Positions 34,346 to 47,180 of a DNA stretch of 64,000 nucleotides are shown in pieces. A model generated the notes under the pieces. The model was not told the origin of the DNA. It made no database searches and saw only the letters and a program-made list of their open reading frames with translations. Both the position numbers and the translations under genes were made by a program. The DNA lies in contig OY294067.1 in assembly GCA_958510875.1 (NCBI GenBank), positions 258,665,736 to 258,729,735 of the forward strand, read 5' to 3'. Position 1 is the first letter of the stretch. Each line of letters begins with the position of its first letter. The DNA comes from Endomychus coccineus (Eukaryota > Arthropoda > Insecta > Coleoptera > Endomychidae).

Positions 34346-36029
34346 GGAAAGAGGGTTCTAGTGTAAACTAAATTATGTTATACTATATTCCACAGTGGTA
34401 CCTCATTCAGTATTATCAACAGTTGTATTAATTTGACATGAATTTCCATCAAGTAACGACTCCATCAATTTAATTCCTTCAGATTTATATCAACTTAGGG
34501 ATTTAATTATATATTATGCTGTATGTTTGGTGCAAACATGAGGTCCGTGAGAGTATGGGAGGGCCAGGCGCATCATATTGTTGGAAAGATAAACAGGAGA
34601 AGAACTTGTTTTGTTCGAAAGGGAAAGAGGAGTACGCATTGCACTGTTCCAACAGTTAGTAAGAATAATTAGAGATGAATTACTATTTAGCGATTTAGCG
34701 TGTCGTTAGTTGAGAGGTACAGACAAGCGCCTTATTTTGTTTAAGGTTGGGGGTAGATGCTATTCTCATCTGCGTCGATTCTTTATCGCACTCATTAGCT
34801 TTCAGTACCTGGGTTGATCTTACTCAACCTGTATTCAATATCTCTTTCATACTATGACTAGCCATATAACTCTACAATACAATCATCGCCACCACTTATC
34901 ACTTCCAAAAAATGGCTCATACAATTAAGGTCAGTGTCATAGCTGGAAACTTCATTTGGAGAGAGGGGGGCAATCATTTGGATATATATAATTTTATACA
35001 TACCTAATATGAATAATTTCATTTATTTCAATAGAAAAGTCAAGCTTAAACTGGGAAGTATATTGTTTAATAATGAAAACACAAAAGTAAGTAAGTCCTG
35101 ATATTTTACATATTCAAGGAAAATCACACAAACTCAATATTCTATGATCCATAGAAACTTCCAAACATTCAAAAAACAATAGTAACATAATATCATATGA
35201 CCAAATCAATACCCAGAATTCACCGCTTGTCAACAATTTTGTAAGTAAACTCCCACTCAAACCAGTTGTCTACCCCATCACTCAATTAGTACCACATTCG
35301 AATTGATTTCTAATATTTGAGGACATTAATTTAGATTTAGCTTCAGTTGATAACTCCTAGCTTTGAGCCCCAGTGCAGTAAAACAATTTGTCAGCATTAA
35401 TTCTAAATTAAATGTTACATATTTTCTGTGAATTTGAGTTTAATTTTCAACTTCCGAAAGTTAAAATGATTTCTACTTAAACGACGAAACTATAGATATA
35501 ATGTGAACGTCGCTTGCTTTTGAAAACTTGTTTATAACGTTTTCATTATTCATTACAGTTTCTCTATGGATGAACGGTACAATGTTTTGATTTCATTCAG
35601 TGTTGAAAAACTGGTTCAATGCTTGCTGTAGTGACAGCCAATGTTCACAAAATATGCAAAAGGAAGATGAATATTACAAAAAATTTTATTCCAGTATTAA
35701 ATATTTCTAATGCACTTTGGTTTCTTTGGTTAGAATTGGCCACTATAATTGCCATAAATAAATAACTGGTTGTAAGATACTTTTGTTTTTGTCGGTGCCC
35801 CCTTCAAGCTACTCCACTCATTATAGAATCAATAGAATACATAAGTTTTGGTATGATACATGAAAGTCATCAAACCATATACATATAGCTGTTGTCTGTC
35901 TAGCTTTCTTCTTATAAAAACCGTAAGCTTTATTGAATTTGATTTACTGGTTATCGGTGACTCTCGTGATTTGCGTATACATAATGTTATCCTATATTCT
36001 ATACCCAAACATCATAGCAATGAATAGTA
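34346..36029. other. No supported gene; slightly GC-richer part at 34540-34800
   Basis: Purine-rich, non-repetitive sequence at 34540-34800 stands out mildly from the AT-rich flanks. No ORF, splice pattern or RNA gene was recognised. Confidence 0.35.
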
Positions 36030-37352
36030 CAGTCATTTTATAGTTTTTTTTTTGAGATTTGGAACTTTTTTTTCCGACTTTTGGTTTGAATATACAGAAA
36101 GTTAGGAAATTTTCCGTGAATTACGAAAGAAATAGTGGCTGAAATCCTCCAATCAAGGAAAATGTCGTAAATTATATATATATACAATTTTCCGGACTTT
36201 TCCGTTAATATCTTCAATACTATGCGTTTGAGAGAAAAAGTTTGAAACAAAAGTTGTTCAGAATTAAATTTTACATAGGAATTGACTATTGCAATTTTGA
36301 TTTTCATCGAATTTTCCACGCGTAGCATGGAAAAACCAATATATGTATATATATGCTAAATATCGTATGATTATTGTGAATAAGGGTACATATCGTTACT
36401 CTAGTACATTAGAATTCGAGATTTCCCAGAAAATGATCCGATTTTCCGGGTTAAGAAAATTATTTTTTTTTCAATTTTGGTGTATGATATACCGCTTTAT
36501 ATGTTTTTTAGGGCTCTAATAACGGATTTCGACTCTTTTTGGTTGTGAAAACTCATAGAAAATATATATTTGGAAAATAGAAAATTCTTATTTTTAATTA
36601 AATCAAATTAAAATTGAATTAACAAAAATATTATGTACTCAATATTGAAAATAACTCTTGTCTTTCTTTCATATCCATTGAATTTCCCACATTTCCAGAA
36701 TAAATATACCTTCCATGATTTTCCACATCAAAACTCACCAAATATTCATTATTCGAGCCCTAAAAAACATAGGAATCGATATGTCATATACTTTACTGAG
36801 AAAAAAATAAAAATACTCTATTTTCCAAATATATATTCTCTATGAGTTTTCACAACCAAAAAGAGTCGAAATTCGTTATTAGAGCCCTAAAAAACATATA
36901 AATCGATATATATACACCAAAATTGGAAAAAAAAATTTCTTTACCCGGAAAATTGGATCATTTTTCGAGAAATTTTGAATTCTAATGTACTAGAGTAACG
37001 ATATGTACCCTTATTTACAATAATCATACGATATTTAGCATATATATACATATATTGGTTTTCCATGCTACGCGTAGAAAATTTGATGAAAATTAAAATC
37101 GCAATAGTCAATTCCTATGTAAAATTTGATTCTGAACAACTTTTGTTCAAAACTTTTTTCTCTAAAACGCATAATATTGAAGATATTAACGGAAAAGCCC
37201 GGAAAATTGTATATATATATAATTTACGACATTTTCCTCGATTGGAGGTTTTCAGCCACTATTTTTTTCGTAATCTACGGAAAATTTCCTAACTTTCTGT
37301 ATATTCAAACCAAAAGTCGGAAAAAAAAGTTCCACTTTTTATAAAATGACTG
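36030..37352. mobile_element. 1.3-kb palindromic TA-flanked element (family P4)
   Basis: CAGTCATTTTATA after TA at the left end matches TATAAAATGACTG before TA at the right. Virtually the whole length is one inverted repeat: TTTTCCATGCTACGCGTAGA at 37060 against its complement at 36312, TAACGATATGTACCCTTATT at 36994 against its complement near 36380, and AAATATATATTCTCTATGAG at 36827 against its complement near 36550. The loop is about 170 bases near 36600-36770 and itself holds a third copy of the GAGCCCTAAAAAACATA word. Facing ORFs at 36038-36328 and 37065-37344 are mirror images of one arm, not genes. Confidence 0.9.
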
Positions 37353-40300
37353 TACTAAAGGTAATATGACTGAAATTGATTTTATTCTGTTGATTACAGT
37401 GATTATATATTCCGTATCAAGTACCAAACACTTACCATCTCTTTGCGCCTAACTTAGGGACTGAACAATTCTCTAACACTTACTCTGGATAGAACCTTCA
37501 GAGTTATTTGAATACAAAGAATGTATTCATGATTAGAGAAATGCAAAGGTTGCCACATAGTTCCGTTGAGATCAAGGAAGCTTAAATTAATGTCCACTCT
37601 TAGAAGCTGTGTTCACATCCTTTTGTGATTTGAGTTGTTATATATTTAGTAGTACCTTCATTCTCACTCTCAGTATTATCTCAGCATGTACCGTGTCATC
37701 ACACTCGAACCCTGTTGATTTAAATCAGGTCAGGAGCAGTGATAATGATTTGACGATGGTTTGTATGATTGCTGTCGTCCTAATGAAATAGAAATCGAAT
37801 GGAAAATAGAGGGTGTTTTCAGGATAATAACATCCCAAGATAGGAATGTACGTGAACCGAGGGTTCATTATCTTTGTAACATCCGCGGTGTCTTCAAAGA
37901 TTAATGTTACAATAGTCTGTTAAATAATTCGTGAAATTTTGAATTTTGAAGTCAAATTTCTGACATTCATGATTGATGAACTTGCCATCTATGATCTATA
38001 ACAGTACAGAGGATTATTTGATTTACAAAGAGAATTGTTTAGCTTTTTTGTGTTGAATTTTAGTGAAAATGAAGAGAATCTTTCCGAAGAAGTGAAGGAG
38101 TGTTGTTATCTAGGGGCTGCCAAAATTACCGAGGTCTCATAAAACCAAAAAAGTACTTCGAAAATCATACCTTTAACATTACAAAATAGCTGGTATGAAT
38201 TTTGTTGACATTTAATATGTATCGAGATGTTGATAAGGTTTACTTGTTATCATATGTTGGAATGCATCTATTAAAATGGTAATGTGTCATAAATACATAA
38301 TATCCTGGGGCAATTTGAAAGATTATAACGCCCTAGGGCATTTTTTATAATGTAATTAATCTCATTATGCTGGTTATTGGAAAGGAACACCTAGAATGAC
38401 ATTGAATTTCATTATAGTTGTGGGTTATTTATGAAAGATATTGCCCTTAAATTATTAAATCCTCCAATATTTATATATAATAATATGATAATAATAAGAT
38501 GATTCAAATGTGAGCAGCTCATAAGTTGACGTAAATCAGAATATCTTCAACAAAAACTTGTTCCAAAACTTAAGTGGAATTATCATTGCCATGCATAGTA
38601 TTTTAAGCATTTTGTAAATGTTTTATTTGAAGCTGATATTAATTCAAGTTATTTACACTTTCTCCCGTAACTCCAATCCAATTTTAGTTTTTCAGTCATT
38701 GTGGGTGATTCATAATTTTCGTCATAAGTGCATTTTGTAATTAATTGCGTTTCAGTTTAACATGAAGCTATTTACAATCCGGGTATTTGATTAAGACTAA
38801 TATGTATGGTTTTGAAACACATATCATGAAATTATAGTTTTCGAGCAACATTAAAAGCTTTATCTCGAGGTAAATATTGTTAATTCTGATTTCTACTCTG
38901 AAGAATTTAACAAATGTGAATAACAGTTTGCAATATTACTATACGTGGGGGAATTAATATGTGAAACTAATGGTTTCGTCCACATAAATGATTATTTTGG
39001 AATCAGTTGATTGTCTAAAGATAAAGATTCACTGGATTAGAATCTGCATTCTAAAATGATGATATTCAGATGAAATTGATTCAGGGATTTCTGTAGGCAG
39101 AATATGTTTAAATAATTCTGCATCACTACTAATATCAGGAACATTCGGCCATTCCATTATAACGTGAAATCTCCATAAATTCCATATAACATGAAAGTTG
39201 GTAACAATAGTAAGGTTTTTCTAGATCACTAACATTAGAACTAATAGTTTCGGAAAGCTTTTTCGCTTGCTCGAGCTCATCGGCAATATGAGTAAGTTGT
39301 AATGCTACCGAACAATGACTCAAGGTATGAATACCCCTACTCACAAATGCTAGAGGAGCCGAAATCAGTTTATTTCTCATCATAACATGCGTTTTAGTTC
39401 GACGGAATCACAAATGTATATTATAATAAATTGTGAATTGATACGCCACAAAAATGGTTATTTCGTGAGGAATGCGAGGACGACATTTCCAGTATCAAAA
39501 GGGGAAGAATTCAAATATATAATGCGTCGTTATGAAGATTGTAACGAGAAACATTGAACAGAACTCATTGGAAAGAACTAATTTCAAATAATGTAGTAAC
39601 AGCCTCGCGAATATGGGTATAAAGCGAAAAACCAACGAAGCTACGTCGTAAAAATATCCACTTAAAATTTTAATATGTTTCTTATTCCTTTGCCCCTAAT
39701 TTGGCAGAAAATCAATAATTTTATTATTCTCTAGACGCGGAGTTCGGCTCATATTAGTTGACAAGAAGTCAAGATTTTTGCTTAACTCGATGTCGATATT
39801 ATTAAACTTTTGTAACTTTTCATATTTTCATAAAATTGTATATATATTCGGCATACAGAGATGTTCTAGAAACTTCATACCTTTGATTAATGATGCAAAA
39901 TAACTAAATTATTCAATATGTAATGAACTGTGATCAATTGCGGCATACGTAATTCAATCAAGTTATATTTACTTCCCTCACTATAAGTAGTATGTATGTA
40001 GTGTAAGTATTGAAATCGATCCAGAAAAAATGTTCCGAATTTTCGAGGATATAACCGTTTTGAGCATACACAACGTATGGAAGTGAAAATCATGATGACG
40101 GGAAAGAAGGGAGAAGATGTTTTCTCTAATAATTGTTGCTTACAGCGACAATTTTTTTTGGGATTTAAAGGAATGATATGGGATCCCGCTAAATCTAGTT
40201 TCATAAATATGTCTGCTGGAATTGTTTGTTCTAATATACAGTCATTATTGAAATTTAAAGAAGGTGACAGGAGGTTTATGATGTTTTTCAAAAACAACGT

Positions 40301-40871
40301 TTTTTCCAGAACTAATCGATGTTAAACTCTCGGAATTTCTTATAGGTGGTCGTTGGAATTGAAATTTATCATGTACGTCAGTTTTCCTCCTAATTTTCCT
40401 GTAAATATACGTCAGTTCTGGGAATAGGGTAAGTCCGGGGGTGATGACCCTTCGTCACTTTTTAAAATTTCTCGCCAGTCCGTGGGGACCGATTACAGTG
40501 ACGAGTGTATCAGCACAAAGAATGGGGTTATCGATCTTTAGAGTAATAAATAGGTACATTATTAATAATATAAATATTGACCAATGTCTAAATTTTTATC
40601 TGCGGCTACTTCATGTCCCGTTACTTGCATAAAATTGATTCAAGACTATTTATTCGTAGTCGTTACATTATTGTTTTGAAGGTTATGTTTCTACTATTGC
40701 TCGGCTTCGTTAGTATTTCAAAAAAATTAGGTGGGTCATCTATCCCGTAATGAATACAACATGGATACTTCAAACGTGCAATGGCCCTTTTCAGGGCCAC
40801 AATTACCATATAATAGAAATTTTCAAATTAGCAATTAGCTTTTTTATTGTGAATAAAATATTTTTATAAAT
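37353..40871. other. AT-rich DNA with weak ORFs only
   Basis: ORFs at 39135-39383 (minus, 82 codons) and 39887-40297 (minus, 136 codons, overlapped by a plus ORF at 40077-40325) are open but carry no domain I can name. A composition-driven origin is likely. No repeats with both ends visible were found. Confidence 0.35.
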
Positions 40872-41530
40872 TATAGTTTATTTTCTAGATACACGTTCCA
40901 GTAAATCTACTTTGTTACAACTCATGTTGAAATGAATATGACAGCAATATGTAAATATTTTAATGACAAAATCATTAAGAAGATATATAATTAATTAATT
41001 AATTACCTTCCATATTAATATTAAATAAATTAATTCACATATAAAATATATTGTAACCCATCTCTTCTTTAATATAAACTGCACTTTGATCTGATTTCAA
41101 TTTTTATGAAAAATAAGCATTTATTTCTTTTAAAATACTTTTCTACTATGGTATACATATTAACGAATCAAGTTTATAATCGTGGATTATTAATTACAGG
41201 ACGGAAAAGTTTGAAATACCGCCAAAATCTTAAATTTCTAAGAACTTAATTAACACTAATTTTGATTTGATATTTAAAAAATAATAGGGTATCTAATCCT
41301 AGTTTATTTTGGAGTTTTTTAAACTTGACTAAGTAAATTAAAATATAATAAATTCAAGATTTCACTTAATAAATTTAAATTCAATTTTTCTTGTATTTAA
41401 ACTAATTTCATAGAGGAATATCATTTTCTATTATTTGTTCAACATGAAACTGCTGGCACAAATAGTGCTAATACTTTTTTTTTATATTAATAAATCTTCG
41501 TTTATTTAATTTTTAATGTTAAATACTATC
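40872..41530 (-). pseudogene. Nuclear mitochondrial insertion (NUMT): 12S rRNA
   Basis: On the minus strand the sequence is insect mitochondrial small-subunit rRNA. The conserved block ACTAGGATTAGATACCCTAT, the site of a universal 12S primer, is at about 41283-41305. GTCCTGTAATTAATAATCCACG lies near 41195. TGCAGTTTATATTAAAG and GGGTTACAAT lie near 41050-41090. The 3' terminal helix region TTGTAACAAAGTAGATTTAC then TGGAACGTGTATCTAGAAA lies at 40925-40883. The 5' part near 41450 has the GCTGGCACAAAT word. About 650 of the usual 750-800 bases are present in collinear order. Surrounding nuclear-type DNA on both sides shows it is an insertion. Conserved helices look largely intact, suggesting a fairly recent transfer. 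Confidence 0.93.
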
Positions 41531-43075
41531 CGGAATATATGGCCTATTATGATTATATAGGGCATTTATCACAAGTACCTGAACGTAACTTGCCTAGTAC
41601 TTCACAAATCAATAACTAAAAACCCCAACAAAAGATATACCTGGTACGATGGTAAATAAAATTAACCCAGGGTTAAATGTATTACATGGGGAAACTGCTA
41701 CCACGAAGGCTGTTCAAAGTACTTGAGCTTGTGTGAGCATTGGGTGCAATTTTCTGAATAACCGATATTGTTACATATGTCATCTAACCCCTAGTGGAAT
41801 GGCTTGCACCTACATAAAATATTATTATTATTATTATTCTTATGTTTCAAAGGAAAAGTTTAGTGTTTTTATTTGTTTTATTCTCAAGATTATAATGTTA
41901 CTTTTCTTAGCTAAATGAATTACGAATTTCGGTTAGATACTACTGTGAATTAAAATTTCCTGATTTAATTTAAAACGGTGGGTCATGTCTCCCTGAATTA
42001 CCTCAATAATATGATAGCTTCATGTGCAAAGGAGTTATTTGAAATAGGAATTAATAACGAAATTGTAACAATTTCGTATTGTTCCCTATATTCAACTGTG
42101 GTTGGGTCTTTATATATTTATTTATGTCCGTTAGATTCGATTGGATGTTATGAAGAGGGTAGATGGAAACAAACTCGATGAACAATGTTTTCTCTGTACT
42201 ATGTATTATGGCCAACCTGTATATCCTTTTTAGCTTAACCAAGTGGAGACATTTTCCGCGATCAATACGTTTGTGGGATGTAAGTACAAAGGATGGTAGA
42301 TAAAACATGTATTGAAGATTCGAACCAGGTTTTCAAGTAATCGGTAAATACTTACAAAATGCAAGTTTGCAGAAACAAAGTTCTCCGACAAAATGCTCTT
42401 GAAATATTTCTTTGTAACTGCAAGACACTTATATCTCCTACTTGTTCTCGGTTTGTTGGAAATGATGCATTCTTATGAAATAGCTTTCATTCATTTGGCC
42501 TAGGCAACTTGCGAAAGGCCGTTGGAATTTTACATTGATACTATCAAAAATCTTGAAGAAATGAGTTTACAACATCTTAAAAGTGAAAATAAAAATATAT
42601 AAGATGTATTAAATCATATGAGGTACCTTTTATTGAACCGATTGAATCAAATATTGAACTGGTTTGTCAGTTACTGCAATGAAAATAGATTATTGAATTC
42701 AATATCAAAATCCTTTATGCCACATTAGAAATCAAACATTTGAGAGAATATTGTACTCATCTAATGATAAACTCTACTTTCGGGATAACCAAACGATAAC
42801 AATAAAAATATGGCTTGCAAAGAAACTGACAGCTGTGTAGTAATATTTTCAATCAAATTCATACAAGCTGAAAAGAAGAGTAACTTCGAGGATATACTGA
42901 AAAACATGCTTTAGCAAGAGGAACAGAAAACTCATTGCCAACTATCTGTATTCAATAACCACAAATATCAACTAAATACTAACATTAAGTATATAAATTG
43001 GAGGTGAAAATGGTATCTGTCGTTATGGACACAAAGAGTTCCTTAACTTCAACGTTGACTAGAAAAATGAAGACA
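41531..43075. other. No supported gene; (TTA)n microsatellite at 41820-41838
   Basis: A short ATT repeat is seen at 41820-41838. ORFs 41733-41918 and 41978-42308 are short and without domains. Confidence 0.4.
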
Positions 43076-43079
43076 GCTG

Positions 43080-43530
43080 TGAATAGAATGTGTGTATGTT
43101 TTGGAGTCGTACTACAAGCATGTGAACAGTACTCCAGCACCTGTAGAATCTGTACTTTGTAGATTATATAAGAGGCTACTGGAATGTGTGAAGTATCTCA
43201 TGCCATATAATAGTCCTTGTAGAGCTGTTTCCACAATGAACCTTCCATGAGAGGGTGCTGTTGGTGGTGATATCGAGCTTGGATATTGAGGAATTCCTAG
43301 GAATAGTTCCACCTAACATTATCATATTGAGGATTGTGTGATCCGACTTCCTGGAGAAAATATATGCTTCACTTTTGGTTGCATTAAAATCTACCACATC
43401 ATCATATCTCCATTCCGAAATCGTTGCCAGATCTTCATTAATTGCATCGACCTGTCTCTGCCTCGCTCCTCGGGCTTCATAAGATGATATAGAGTTTCTG
43501 GGGGAGGAAGTGTTATGAGAGATTTTCAAT
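43080..43530 (-). mobile_element. LINE family L-A 3' fragment
   Basis: The minus strand reads ARGARQRQVDAINEDLATIS, then VDFNATKSEAYIFSRKSDH and TILNMIMLGGTIPRN at 43450-43300. With shifts it then gives LQSTDSTGAGVLFTCL near 43150-43110. The FNATK and FSRK blocks are those of the L-A family. Its first 60 codons are one of the best-preserved stretches of the family here. Truncated at both ends. Confidence 0.85.
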
Positions 43531-43599
43531 ATGTTGTATTTAGTATTTTCTGAATTGGCTATATCTGTGTTTGTATATTAATGTATTTTCGTCTCAAGG

Positions 43600-43745
43600 C
43601 TTATTGAGCGCGCATTCGTAGTATATACGCGCGCACGAAAAAACTTGTGTTCTTCGAACTTGTAGGTATTGTCCGCACGCTACGCCCACAGATGCATCTA
43701 TTTCCCGTGGAAGAAAGCGTCGGCTTCGCCCCAATGCCATCATTC
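43600..43745. other. GC-rich patch with CGCGC words
   Basis: GAGCGCGCATTCG, ACGCGCGCACG, CCGCACGCTACGCC and GCGTCGGCTTCGCC occur within 140 bases. The CpG-rich text may be the 5' end or tail of an unclassified repeat. No function is assigned. Confidence 0.3.
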
Positions 43746-44596
43746 TTCAAGTTTCAAGTATTAATGCATAATAATTGAAATTAGAAGAAGCAGCTAAACG
43801 TGTAGAAATACATAAATAGTGCTCTGTGTCATGTGAAAGTTTATTTGAATTGACAGAGATATCTATGTTATGGAATGGTCTGTGGTGAACTTTATATGAC
43901 AGTATATCGGCTGTTTGTCATCTAAACCTGTCTTGTTGAAGAGTTATGTTATCTTAGGCAGTCTGAACTGTGATAATGGAATTTTCCATCATGTAAATTG
44001 TACTTGCTTATATTAGCTGTCAAAGATGTCAAATTATATCGGATTTTTTTACCTCTCTTGGGATTCTTGTTATCGGTTGCCTACGTACTATAAGGAATCT
44101 ACCTGCCAAAGAGATTTTAGAGATTCCATGATCAGTCAGTGGTATTTGCCTTTCATACATATAGATCCGTTATTCTCAAAAATGTTGTTGCTTTTTGATA
44201 AATGCTAATGAATGTTAGAAGTATTATTAAACTTTTTGCAAAGGAAGCTCGAAAAGTGTATTGCAGTTACTAGATAGTTACTACTAGTTAGGAAGTTCTA
44301 GAGGGAAAATTCCTTGAGCATAGTTTCCATCGAATTGTAAGCAACTCTGAAGAAATTCGTATATCTGTCTGTCTGGATGTCTGTTGGCTGACGAACCTCA
44401 TTATTTACAGGGGAAATAGTTTAGTAAATACACGTTTTTCTGAAGAATTGAAAATAAAAAAAACCATAGTCCCCAAGATATCCATTGAATCCACCCAGTG
44501 AATGTATGTTAATCTAAGACTGATTTCAACAACTACAACAAAAACGTAAACGTAAATATAAACCGTAGTTTAACTGTTTGTAACAAACGGCGATGA
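43746..44596. other. No recognised feature
   Basis: AT-rich, only a 60-codon ORF at 44026-44208 with no domain. Confidence 0.4.
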
Positions 44597-44668
44597 ACCA
44601 AAAGTAAGGTATGGGTGAAATACTCGACTCCTTCTTAGTAGGTTTTGGGTTCGATTCCCAGAAATGGT
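44597..44668 (+). tRNA. tRNA-like sequence (degenerate tRNA or SINE head), anticodon position TTC
   Basis: The 72-base block has tRNA geometry: ACCA pairs with TGGT at the ends; a D-like arm GTAT/ATAC around GGGTGAA; an anticodon-like arm with a 7-base loop CCTTCTT (TTC in the anticodon position, glutamate); and a T arm TTGGG/CCCAG around TTCGATT. The internal B-box GGTTCGATTCC is perfect. The lower acceptor stem and one anticodon-stem pair are mismatched, so a pseudogene or a SINE-type promoter is more likely than a working tRNA. Confidence 0.5.
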
Positions 44669-45050
44669 AAATTTGTTTTTGTAATAACATTTTCTTGAAA
44701 CATTATTAATTTGTATATCATTTAGTTGTGTGAAGATAATGAAATAAATGATTTATTTCACTTCCTACACATGCGAAGACTATCTTATGTAATGTGAAAC
44801 ATTTATGTAAAAATCAGTAACCAAATGAAATGATTTGCGAAGAGTAACTACCTATCTATTCTCCAAGCATCAACACTAAGTTAGTATTACAATTGTATAT
44901 TATAAACAATGAATGCCCCACTAATATTAAAACTATATATTATATTGACTGAATATTTGAAAAACCGAAATCATTGAACGTTTCGAGTTTTCGTACACTA
45001 TAGTTATATATAAATTTTTGGGAAAAAGGTCACACTAGCACATATGCTTA
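44669..45050. other. No recognised feature
   Basis: AT-rich flank between the tRNA-like block and the Penelope tail. Confidence 0.4.
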
Positions 45051-45059
45051 TAATTTTCG

Positions 45060-47180
45060 TCTTTACGTACGCTTCGATATCATTACCATCATCAGAAGAC
45101 GTATCAATAAATAAAACGTGATTCCTTAAAACTAATTGTATCATCACAAGGCGTCCTTTTTGTCATCAAAGTTATAACACAGTGATGTTTTAAGTATATG
45201 AATTAAGAATCCGCTGCTCATCAATATTCTTATAGTCATACCAAATCACAGTATTTGATACGACTGAAGGACTGAACTAAAAATATAACTCTGGAGTATC
45301 AATTTTCGAACGAGGTGTTGAAGATTTATGAGGTATTAGGAAAAGGTTGTCAGACCTTATTAGCAATATTGCTATTTGAGCATTCTACCTAAACTATACT
45401 TTTAACATTATAAAGAAGCATGTAGGAATTTGCCAGGGTTTTACTTAATTAAATTAGTATAAATCTGACTTAATGATTGAATATCTGTTCTATTATTCAT
45501 AGACTTGGAGTCACGTTCTATGTGTAACATCTTCAGTATAGATCTTTTATGATATTAGTTGAAATTTTAGCATTTTTGTAATCGGATTGATGGTTATAAT
45601 CAAAGCAGTGTTTAGCAAGGGCGATGAAATTTCCTATGTTTTTGTTTCTTGTACTATACTTATCGACCTACATTATTTTTTGTAAATATTGCTTGGAGAT
45701 TTCTGTATAAGTCCCATCGCAACCTAAACAATTCAATTTGTATACTGTGTGGATTTGTTTATCTTTAGGTATTGAAGGTTTCCAATTTGAAAGATATTCT
45801 CCAACACAGTTAGTAGGTTTATGCGCAACATTCATATCATAGTTTTTTAAACATTTCTTAATTTTCTCCTAGGTCTCCGGAATGTATGGTAATGTTATAA
45901 AACTATCTGGGTGGGACAATTTAACCGCGCGATCTGTAAAGCTGTTTATAACACTTCTTGGTGCAACGGAATTGAAGTAAAGATAACGTTGAGACCAAAC
46001 TTCTTCAGTAAACCACGTTTATATTTTTCCATCTGAATCATGCCTAATGTTCATACCTACGAAATTTATGTTTTTGTTCAGTTCAATTTCACAAGTAAAT
46101 TGAAGTTTACAGCGGAAATTGTTAAATTTATTAATCACATATTGAATTTTATCATTGCGAATACGCATTAGGCAATCATCTACATACCGTTTAAAGAATA
46201 CGGGTTGAAAATCTAATGAATTTATTACAGATTGCTCTAGGCATTCCATAACTAGGTTAACAATAGTAGCTGAAATAGGAGATCCCATTGCTATGCCTAA
46301 TATTTGCCCAAGATATAACTCACTGTACTGAAAATAAGTGCATTCTAAATAAAACTTTACCACATTTATAAATTCAGATCTAGAGGTGTGTGGCTTTTAA
46401 TATCTGCCCAACAAACGACTGTTATATTTGTAAGTAAAGAAACAACGTCCAAGGAAATTAATAGATGATCAACGGGTACGAGTTGATTTTTTATAAATTC
46501 ATTGAAATGCCATGAATCTTTCACATGAAATAAATTTTTTCCTATTATATTTGATAGATTTTGATAAATTGGAGGTGGGCGCTCCAATATTACTTAATGG
46601 GTCTTAAACATTTATTACTCTTATGTAGTTTTGGAAGCCCATAGATATAGGTGCTTGCCCATTATGGCAAATTAATTTATTTTTCAATTCAATAGGGATT
46701 ATCTCATTTTTGTACCATTTACTTATTAATTTATCCATGTCATTTTATACTGATAACGTAGGGTCAGATTTTAATTTTTTGTTGTTGCTCCATCATTTAA
46801 TAGATTTGGTTTTCGTAGTCTTTCTGCATTATAACGGTTCTATTATATTTATCCGCGTTCAAAACTAATATTTGGGGGTTAGCATCTAAGAACTCTCTTG
46901 TTGTTTTTTTATGAGTGATAGTTGAAAGGATTTTTTACTATGACTATTTCTGCTTTCTGTTCATCTCTTTTATTGGTCAAGATGATACAAATTTTATTTC
47001 CAATTTAATTTTTCCCTCTAAATTTTTATTTCTAATTCCGCATTCTAAATTAGCAATTCTGTTGTCGATAGGCAATTTTTTATTACCAGGCAATGCAAAT
47101 TTCGGACCTGAGCTTAACGTGTGCTGCACCTCATCCGGAATTTATAGTCGTTACATACTTTCAGCTATACTAGACTTGAC
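45060..47180 (-). mobile_element. Penelope-like element, nearly full coding length, with GIY-YIG endonuclease (decayed)
   Basis: Reading the minus strand: SGPKFALPGNKKLPIDNRIA near 47110-47060; DANPQ then LNADK near 46880; FKSDPTLSV-NDMDKLISKW near 46760; KNKLICHNGQAP near 46680; IGAPTSNLSK near 46590; SLDVVSLLTNI at about 46450; CLECTYFQYSELYLGQ at 46355; AMGSPISATIVNLVMECLEQ at 46290; FKRYVDDCL at 46200, with the DD catalytic pair; CEIELNKNINFVGMNIRHDS to 46030. Then SLTDRAVKLSHP-like text near 45930, and YKLNCLGCDGTYTEISKQYL near 45755-45690, the GIY-YIG domain (GTY for GIY; TE where IG is expected). The order RT then endonuclease is that of EN-containing Penelope-like elements. Stops and frameshifts make it inactive, and the altered endonuclease core would not be catalytic. 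It ends with a hammerhead-like tail at 45072-45095. Confidence 0.92.
45072..45095 (-). ncRNA. Hammerhead-like core at the Penelope 3' end
   Basis: The minus strand reads CTGATGA, then GGTA, ATGA loop, TATC, then GAAG. CUGAUGA is canonical, stem II has four pairs with a tetraloop, and only the fourth base of GAAA is changed. It lies about 400 bases beyond the endonuclease of the same strand, as in other Penelope-like elements. Confidence 0.5.

Noticed and set aside
36038..37344. Two similar facing ORFs as a duplicated gene pair
   Set aside because: They are the two arms of one palindrome and AT-driven; no domain is present.
39887..40297. 136-codon minus ORF as a gene
   Set aside because: A plus-strand ORF overlaps it, no domain or splice pattern was seen, and composition explains the openness.
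41281..41310. Conserved ribosomal block as a working rRNA gene
   Set aside because: It is mitochondrial-type 12S in nuclear surroundings and lacks the rest of the mitochondrial genome.
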